Shown here: in pieces, positions 58,062 to 64,000 of the stretch
Layout: each line of letters opens with the position of its first letter
Numbering within the stretch: the first letter of the stretch is position 1
Origin: Clonostachys chloroleuca
Lineage: Eukaryota > Ascomycota > Sordariomycetes > Hypocreales > Bionectriaceae
Direction: 5' to 3'
Length of the DNA: 64,000 bases
Assembly (NCBI GenBank): GCA_037952775.1
Contig: JBANAY010000001.1
Span: 992,001-1,056,000, forward strand
Position numbers and translations under genes: made by a program
The notes under the pieces: generated by a model
The model's database searches: none
What the model saw: the letters and a program-made list of their open reading frames with translations, nothing else
Told to the model about the DNA's origin: nothing

Positions 58062-59840
58062 GGTTACAATGGCATGAACTATGGTGAAACCTATTTGATG
58101 GCGGTTGATTTCTCTGGTTTTGGGGTTTCAAGCATATCATAGAACATGAAGCTGGGCCGTGGGCAATGGAGCCTAGCCTATTCACCCTGATGGAGTAATT
58201 TCCAGGCCCTGGCAGGAAAGAGAACCCGTTGAGTTCAGTTCCTCATTAGAATAGAAAAATCTGAGCGACGCTGACTAAAGACCCGCAGGTAGCTGTGTGC
58301 AATTCGTGTCAAGGCATTATTGGCTGTACTGCAGCCATCTGCTTGTTGGATATGACTAGACAGGCTGCGTCAATGAGCGAAGAGATCTCGCTCTGTTTTT
58401 GGTCGTTTGTTCATAGAGTCTGGCGTGTGAGTCCCTCTGTCACAGGCGAATCAGGTTATCTTGGGTATGGGAAACCCAGGGTTACATGCGAGTTGCCAAG
58501 GCATCCATCCATCTTAAGGCGGCACCTCAAGCAGGCCTGGAGCGGCCTGGCCTCAACTCCAATTTTAAAGCCATAATTATCTTACGTACTAAGAATACAA
58601 TTAGTCTTAATATGGATGTTCCGGTGATGTTTTGTTGGCTATATACCGGATTGGTAGAGAAGGCATTATTCCGCTACTGCTCAAGACAGACACTACAGAT
58701 TTTTGTAACGTTTCAAGATTCCTTCTACTGTAAGGGGTAAACAACACTATGAGGAGGTTGCATTACCTGTCATGTAGCAAGTTCACACGGAAGATTAAAG
58801 TTATTGGCTGCTGGGGTCTTCAGCCGGTGATATGGCAGAGCAGGGCCTGATGAGCCAACTCCACTGAGCCGAAATAAAGTTTACAATCTTCGCTGATGCC
58901 TGGCTGATTCATATACAGATGATTGGCCAGAGGATGATTTGAGGTGCTTTGCCTAGGGTCTGTTTCATCCGATGTCCAGCTCGATTCCTTCCTATAGCGC
59001 GTGTAACCCCCTCGGCGCCAAGTCAGACATTCGGCCCCATGAGTTGGCCATGCATTTTATGATACAAGCACTATACCACTTAACTTTTGTGCAAAAAGCA
59101 AAGTTGCAGAGGACTCCTCTTTTGGGGAGGAATAAGATAGCCCCCGTGAGTTGAACATAAGCCCTGTACGCCGAATCTTTACTTTACTTTGCATGTTATC
59201 TTGAGTAGGGATTTGGTGTCATCACAAACTCAGAACAATCAAGAAATAATACGTCGTGAAAGAAAACATACTCAAACATGGCCGCTCTCTCCTTTTTGTC
59301 AAATGGGGTTTCCGAGTTGCCTCCTCTCCTTAGCCATCGCGAAAGAGCCAATCATGGGCCAGATAGACGAGGAGAAGGTGATGGCCTTGGCAGCACCATG
59401 ATCCCATTTTAATCCCATCATCCTTGGCCGCCCACATGGCAGAAACACTTCATCCCTGTCGGCGACCGGAACGAGGCGTATTCTCTGGGGATTAACGCTA
59501 CCCGATCTCCATGCCTGGTTGAGTAGCAGGGATCACTCCCAACTGCCCTTTCCTACCTTCCATCCTAGCCGCAACGGCTAAGGGTGTTATCCATTATTGT
59601 CCCTTTTTTGAGAAAAGCACGTTTGAAATACATATATAACTCCCAGTTTTGCTCTTCAGATGTTTCTCTTCTCCTCAGGTTCTTCCTGTCGTCTACCTTC
59701 CTTCTTTACAACAAAGCCTCTTGTCACTCCTTTTTTGCCCAACTACTTCATTGACTGAAGTTTGTCTTTTGCCTTCCTCGCCTTCCTCGCCTTCCACAGT
59801 GCTCATTCTCCAAGCAACCCCTTACAAACCGCAACTGAAG
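58062..59840. other. Intergenic stretch, promoters of the HET and AA9 genes
   Basis: About 1.8 kb. The left part is the HET promoter. The right end has the AA9 TATA box and a pyrimidine-rich leader (59640-59800), usual for well-expressed fungal genes. The frame of the AA9 gene remains open upstream to 59649 by chance. No other gene is seen. Confidence 0.5.
59629..59640 (+). promoter_or_regulatory. TATA box of the AA9 gene
   Basis: TACATATATAAC, about 200 bp before the ATG at 59841, followed by a CT-rich leader. The long leader could hide a 5' UTR intron. Confidence 0.4.
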
Positions 59841-60707
59841 ATGGTTTCTACAAGAACCCTTGGCGTCGCCCTGGTGGCGGCCACAACCGTTTCCGCCCAC
59901 GGCTTCGTCAAGGCCATCATCGCCGACGGCGTTGAATATGGCGGCTACCTCGTGAACCAATACCCATACAAGAAGAACCCTCCCACCGTCGTCGCCTGGT
60001 CCGAACAGGAGAAGGAGCTTGGCTTCATCGCCCCCGACAAGTACACCTCCCCCGACATCATCTGCCACCTCGATGCCGAGAACGCCGGAGGCCACGCCAC
60101 CGTCAAGGCAGGAGCCGAGATCTTCCTCGAGTGGGACCGCTGGCCAAAGGCCCATTTCGGCCCCATCCTGGACTACCTGGCCTCCTGCGGCGACGCCAAC
60201 TGCGAGGACGTCAACAAGGAGGACCTCAAGTTCTTCAAGATCGACGAGGCTGGCCTCCAAGATGGCACCACTGAGTGGTATACCAAGACCCTCCTCAAGA
60301 ACATGGGTTGGTTGATCAAGATCCCCGAGAACCTCAAGCCCGGCAACTATGTCCTGCGCCATGAGCTCATCGCGCTCCACTCGGCCCAGAACAAGAACGG
60401 CGCACAGAACTACCCTCAGTGTTTCAACCTCAAGGTTGAGGGTTCTGGCACTGAGCTTCCCGAGGGTGTTTCCGCCACTGAGCTCTACAAGCCTGACGAT
60501 GCGGGAATTCTAGTCAGCATTTATGGCAGTAAATTCAAGAGCTACTCCATCCCCGGACCGGAAGTCGCCTCCATTGGTGGTTCGGTTGAGCAATCTGTCC
60601 CGGCTGCTACTACCACTGCATCGGCCACTGTTCCTGGGAATGCTGCTGCTACCGCTGCCCCCAAGAGAGGTAGCAAGACACTCCGCTATGCTGAGCGCCG
60701 CGGTTAA
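59841..60707 (+). CDS. AA9 lytic polysaccharide monooxygenase (formerly GH61), 288 aa
   Basis: Copper enzyme that oxidatively cleaves cellulose or related glucans outside the cell. The signal peptide is 19 residues (MVSTRTLGVALVAATTVSA) and leaves the mature N-terminal His (HGFVKAI), the first ligand of the histidine brace. The second is His105 (mature 86) in AHFGPILDYLASC. The axial-side residues are in RHELIALHSA and QNYPQCFNLKV, where the Tyr is the axial ligand. The Cys of YLASC and PQC form the usual disulfide. There is no CBM1; after about residue 240 a Ser/Thr/Ala-rich tail ends in a basic segment (KRGSKTLRYAERRG). The start at 59841 rather than 59649 is fixed by the signal peptide. 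Confidence 0.93.
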   Translation: MVSTRTLGVALVAATTVSAHGFVKAIIADGVEYGGYLVNQYPYKKNPPTVVAWSEQEKELGFIAPDKYTSPDIICHLDAENAGGHATVKAGAEIFLEWDRWPKAHFGPILDYLASCGDANCEDVNKEDLKFFKIDEAGLQDGTTEWYTKTLLKNMGWLIKIPENLKPGNYVLRHELIALHSAQNKNGAQNYPQCFNLKVEGSGTELPEGVSATELYKPDDAGILVSIYGSKFKSYSIPGPEVASIGGSVEQSVPAATTTASATVPGNAAATAAPKRGSKTLRYAERRG

Positions 60708-61094
60708 AAGAGATTTATGTGGGCTGTACAATATCTATGCTTTGCTGTGCGAAGGTTTCGGGATCTATCCGTAGAGAAATAAGAATGTATGAATTCACTC
60801 TGGCTATATTTCTGCATTTACACGTCCGCATTATAGGCCATGTATTGTTTCGAACCAGACTAACCCGCTCATATTTGTTGTCCGACTGCTAGAACTGTTG
60901 GAGAGACGAACAAGTTGTTCAAGAGCTTGTCTATGCTTACGTTCATAACAAAAACCAAGCAGACAGCGCATAATCCTTTAATTCTCAACTGTACTAGGCT
61001 CAGTTGTTCGCTAGCTTTCTGTGGCCACCAAACCAGGTGCTTTCCCAAGCTTGTTTCAGCTCTCGAGGTCTACTAAAAAGCCCCATCGACAGAG
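60708..61094. other. Short intergenic stretch between convergent genes
   Basis: 3' regions of the AA9 gene and the small coiled-coil gene; nothing else seen. Confidence 0.5.
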
Positions 61095-61412
61095 CTAATA
61101 CAGATCACAGTTTCCGTTCGTGCTATAGCTTCTGTCCAGCTGGGCCAACTGTGCTCTCCTCACCCTGAGCTCTCCATGCTGGTCCCCTATCTTGCCTTGA
61201 ACGTCCAGAAAACGGCGGTTGAGCATCGCCTTGTGTATCTCGAGTCGTTCGATCTCTCCGGGAAGGGGATGTCGCCTGAGGTAGTCGATCTGCCCTTGAA
61301 TCATCCTGATTTGGAAGTAAATGTCACTCTTGTCTCTCTCCATCTGGCCAATAGTGCTCTCAAGGGAGGCGATATCGCTGCAAAGGCTTTGGCGTTGGGC
61401 GTAAGGGTCCAT
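61095..61412 (-). CDS. Small coiled-coil protein, 105 aa
   Basis: I recognise no family. The ORF encodes a helical, charged protein with heptad-like spacing of hydrophobic residues (IASLESTIGQMERDKSDI, then IRMIQGQIDYLRRH, RLEIHKAMLNRRF, LRVRRAQLAQLD), consistent with a short antiparallel coiled coil broken by PLPGE. No signal peptide or membrane segment. The stop is followed by AT-rich sequence. The opposite strand is also partly open (61176-61442) but without structure. The regular heptads favour this frame as a true gene. Confidence 0.45.
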   Translation of the reverse strand: MDPYAQRQSLCSDIASLESTIGQMERDKSDIYFQIRMIQGQIDYLRRHPLPGEIERLEIHKAMLNRRFLDVQGKIGDQHGELRVRRAQLAQLDRSYSTNGNCDLY

Positions 61413-62425
61413 CTTGAAACGGGAGGATTTGAGGTTGTTTGAAGTTTTTCTGTACTTTTTAGCTATTTGTCGAGATGGGGAGAAGAGTCAGGCTGTAATT
61501 ACTTCTCCGGGATTGATACTTGTCCATCAAATGGAAGATACCGTAATTATGAAGTTCGTTGAGAAAGATGTCTAAGGAAAAATGGATGGCCAATTATGCG
61601 CCGTTTATTTATTAGATTCACTACTGCTCCTTCTACTTTGCCTGCACAGAGAAGTCGAGGGCGACTGAATCACTTGGAAAGAACACACACAAAAGGAAAG
61701 TGCGACTAGTACAATAGACTGTCAAGCACTCGCGAATGGGGTTGAACAGGTATGACAATTCATGAGCGATGCGGGCAAAATCTTAGGCATGGTTGGTAGC
61801 TTTTCTGCAAAACCAGACGTTCCTTGACAGGTTGCAGACTGCGAGCGTCTGGTCATGATTTGGATAATTTTCCGGATGTAACACGCCAGAAAGTTGCTTT
61901 TCTCATAGTCGCGAAACTCGTGCGTGATGAAATAATGCGATAGCTTCGTGAGACTTCCACCTGTGCTTCTATTCAAAGTTGGAGGATTGGGTACGCAAGT
62001 GAGTAAGTGTGTATTGAAACGAGAGGCGAGTGGCTATAAAGACTGAAAGCTCTGGGTCGGCAATAAATCATGTGCGCTCTTGTACTGCACACAGTATCAT
62101 GACTCGAGATGATGTATTATACATCTTTACGCCTTTGAATAAAAGTTATTGAGGAATGCGGTACCCCATTCGTAGTACATCTCGTGTCACTAGATCTATG
62201 GATACGGTAGCATGCGTCTGACTGTATCATCTAACACGCTCAATACTTTACTACTACCATACTACGGTCCTCATTGATGCTGAGACGAGTGGGAACAGTT
62301 GCATAGAACAAATAATCATGCTCATTTTGGAAGACAGTGTGAGAAGAACGGAATTATTTTATCTCAACGCTAAGCATCTATGCTACGAGAAACAAACGGC
62401 GACCCGACCACTCGGCCTCGCCCAT
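61413..62425. other. Intergenic stretch, nothing recognised
   Basis: About 1 kb between the small coiled-coil gene and the 3' end of the carboxypeptidase. A minus-strand frame at 61722-61976 has no features. Confidence 0.5.
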
Positions 62426-63942
62426 CTAAAAGTTGGCAAACACCCACTTGGCACCAGCCCACTGCTCCTCTCCAGATGGCACGATCTGATCGGGCGGCAG
62501 GACGAATCCGTTAGAATCATCACTGCCAGGGCGGAGCTCAATGCCCCAAGCCAACTCGGCCTCAGCGATATCGTAGACCCAGTCCATGCTTCCACCTGCA
62601 GCCTGGTAGATGGTCTTGCAGGTAGGGCCGTAGACGAACTCGACGCCGTGGACGCTCTTGATGGCCTTGGCGAGGCCTCCGGCCAGCTCTAGCTGGCGGT
62701 CCAGGTTGGCGGGGTCCGTGTTGCAGTCGTAGCCGTAGGGCGTGAGGATCAGCTGGCTGTACGAGTGCCAGTCGACGTACCACTTGATGCCAGCGGCGTC
62801 GGCGACCTTGAGGGTGTGGTTGGTGAGAGCGGCGATCTCGGGAGTGTCGCCGGCAGCTTCACCGCGGTAGGTCTCGGAGCAGGCTTCGGGAGAGGAGCCT
62901 CCGGGGATATCCCACTGGTTAGGCCAGTTGCGGTTCATGTCGGTGCCGACGCAGGTCTTGCCCTGGCGCACCTGGCGGTTCTTACGCCACATTCTGTCCT
63001 CCGCAGTGGTGTAGACGAAGCCTGTTTGCCGAGCGCAGGGTCAGCAGGTATCCTTTGATAATGAGAATAGCGAAAGGGCAGTGGAATTGATTCTTACCAT
63101 CGGGGTTGACAACAGGAATGATGTAAAAGTCATAGTTGTCCAGCGTCGTAGCGGTGCTCTCGTCGCCAGTCTTCTTGTATCCCTCAGCGATCTTGTAGAG
63201 AAGGTACTCAACAGTCTAAAACGAGGCATGTCAGCAAATCTCGGAGCAATAATCAATCAGGGAGTGATGCTGCAGCAAGCGGTCATGCTTAGGAAGCAGA
63301 GAGAGACGTACGACACCGGTGATCCACTCGCGAGCGTGGACATTGCCGTGCCAGATGATGGCAGGCTTCTTGCCAGCACCCTCCTTGCCGTAGAGGTGGA
63401 TGCCCTTGATGTCGCGGCCCTCGACGGACTTTCCAGCGACGAAGGTCTCGGAGTTGTCGGGGAGGTAGGCGCTGATGTCATCAAGGAACTGGTGGTGATC
63501 TGCAAGCTCATGGTACGAGTTGAAGTACGAGATGTCTGGAAGCTCGGCAGACGAATTGGCGTTGAAAGCCTTGACGGATGCTAAGAGTGACCATCGTTAG
63601 TTATTTCAATATACACAGGGTCAGAGCAGTGGACGAATGCATACCGCGATATGGCTTGAACTGGCCCTCCAAAGCGATATCGGCGCCCAGATCCTCATGG
63701 ACAACGTGCGTGTTCAGGCCCAGGGCCTCAAAAGCTTTAATGCTTTCGGGGGCGACGGCGATCTCAACGCCCTTACGGGCGTTCTCAACACTGAGAGAAA
63801 TGAATGAGATGTCGGAGAGAGCTTTCTGGACGCCGGCATAGTCGAGCTCATCGTCGATGCGGAAAGCCTTGTAGCCGTCGTAGGAGACCCTGGCGGCGGC
63901 GAAAGGAAGGGCAAAGCCCAGTGCCGCAGTGAGAAATCTCAT
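62426..63942 (-). CDS. Secreted zinc metallocarboxypeptidase, family M14A, 426 aa, four exons
   Basis: Removes C-terminal residues from peptides outside the cell. Exons 63942-63645, 63580-63312, 63215-63098 and 63021-62426 join in frame (427 codons with stop). The signal peptide is about 18 residues (MRFLTAALGFALPFAAA), followed by an activation propeptide (FRIDDELDYAGVQKAL ... THVVHEDLG). Catalytic parts are in order: WHGNVHAREWITG with zinc ligands His and Glu, NPDGF and RMWRKNRQ, TDMNRNWPNQW, the third zinc His in YVDWHSYSQLIL, and the general base Glu in WGIELRPG. Intron 2 (63311-63216) sits right after the HAREW block. The gene is complete in the window; its promoter is cut by the window end. 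Confidence 0.92.
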
Positions 63943-64000
63943 TTCGTCTGTGACTAGTTGGAATTGGGGTGTCCTACGGCGTCAGAAGGGAGCCAATCGA

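Noticed and set aside
59649..59840. 64-residue N-terminal extension of the AA9 protein
   Set aside because: It would bury the signal peptide and prevent exposure of the N-terminal copper-binding His.
59748..60380. Minus-strand open frame of 210 codons
   Set aside because: Shadow of the AA9 gene, which has a signal peptide and copper ligands in the forward frame.

Overview
The window comes from a filamentous ascomycete (Pezizomycotina, probably Sordariomycetes). The evidence is the short GT-AG introns of about 45-80 bp with CTAAC/CTAAT-type branch sites, Zn(II)2Cys6 and bZIP regulators, a HET-domain gene, a STAND-type N-terminal domain, a rhodopsin-like (PTH11-like) membrane protein, an AA9 lytic polysaccharide monooxygenase, and decayed retroelements whose stops look like C-to-T (RIP-type) mutation. 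I cannot name the species from the sequence alone. No rRNA, tRNA or CRISPR array was recognised by eye.

Left part (0-12 kb): an F-box gene, a Zn(II)2Cys6 regulator whose zinc cluster is cut by a stop at its own splice junction, a kinase-like pseudogene, an intact MFS sugar transporter with a small decayed copy of one of its segments about 2.5 kb away, and a small secreted beta-rich protein.

Metabolic block (12.9-21.6 kb): an arsenite methyltransferase with a Cys-Cys tail, a bZIP regulator, a LINE relic with a pyrimidine tract, a BBE-type FAD oxidase and an FAD monooxygenase. The last two are divergent around an array of about eight 42-bp repeats, and the monooxygenase carries a frameshift. 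An NmrA/isoflavone-reductase-like protein closes the block. There is no polyketide, peptide or terpene backbone gene here, so any pathway would depend on genes elsewhere.

Middle (21.6-46.5 kb): an 8.2-kb stretch in which I find no gene, then a SulP sulfate permease. Downstream lie a Ty3/gypsy integrase relic and two short sulfate-permease relics in opposite orientations, one on each side of it. Then come a rhodopsin-like membrane protein, a STAND-N-terminal/TPR-like gene broken by one frameshift, an acidic unknown protein 106 bp behind it, a sugar epimerase of the D-tagatose 3-epimerase type, and a truncated DUF3176-type membrane protein.

Right part (46.9-64 kb): a 2EXR protein, an intact Zn(II)2Cys6 regulator, then a block rich in secreted enzymes: intradiol-dioxygenase-like protein, S28 serine peptidase, AA9 LPMO and M14 metallocarboxypeptidase, with a HET-domain gene and a small coiled-coil protein between them. 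Intact genes are interleaved with freshly or anciently broken ones and with gene fragments, as expected of an accessory, fast-turning-over region.
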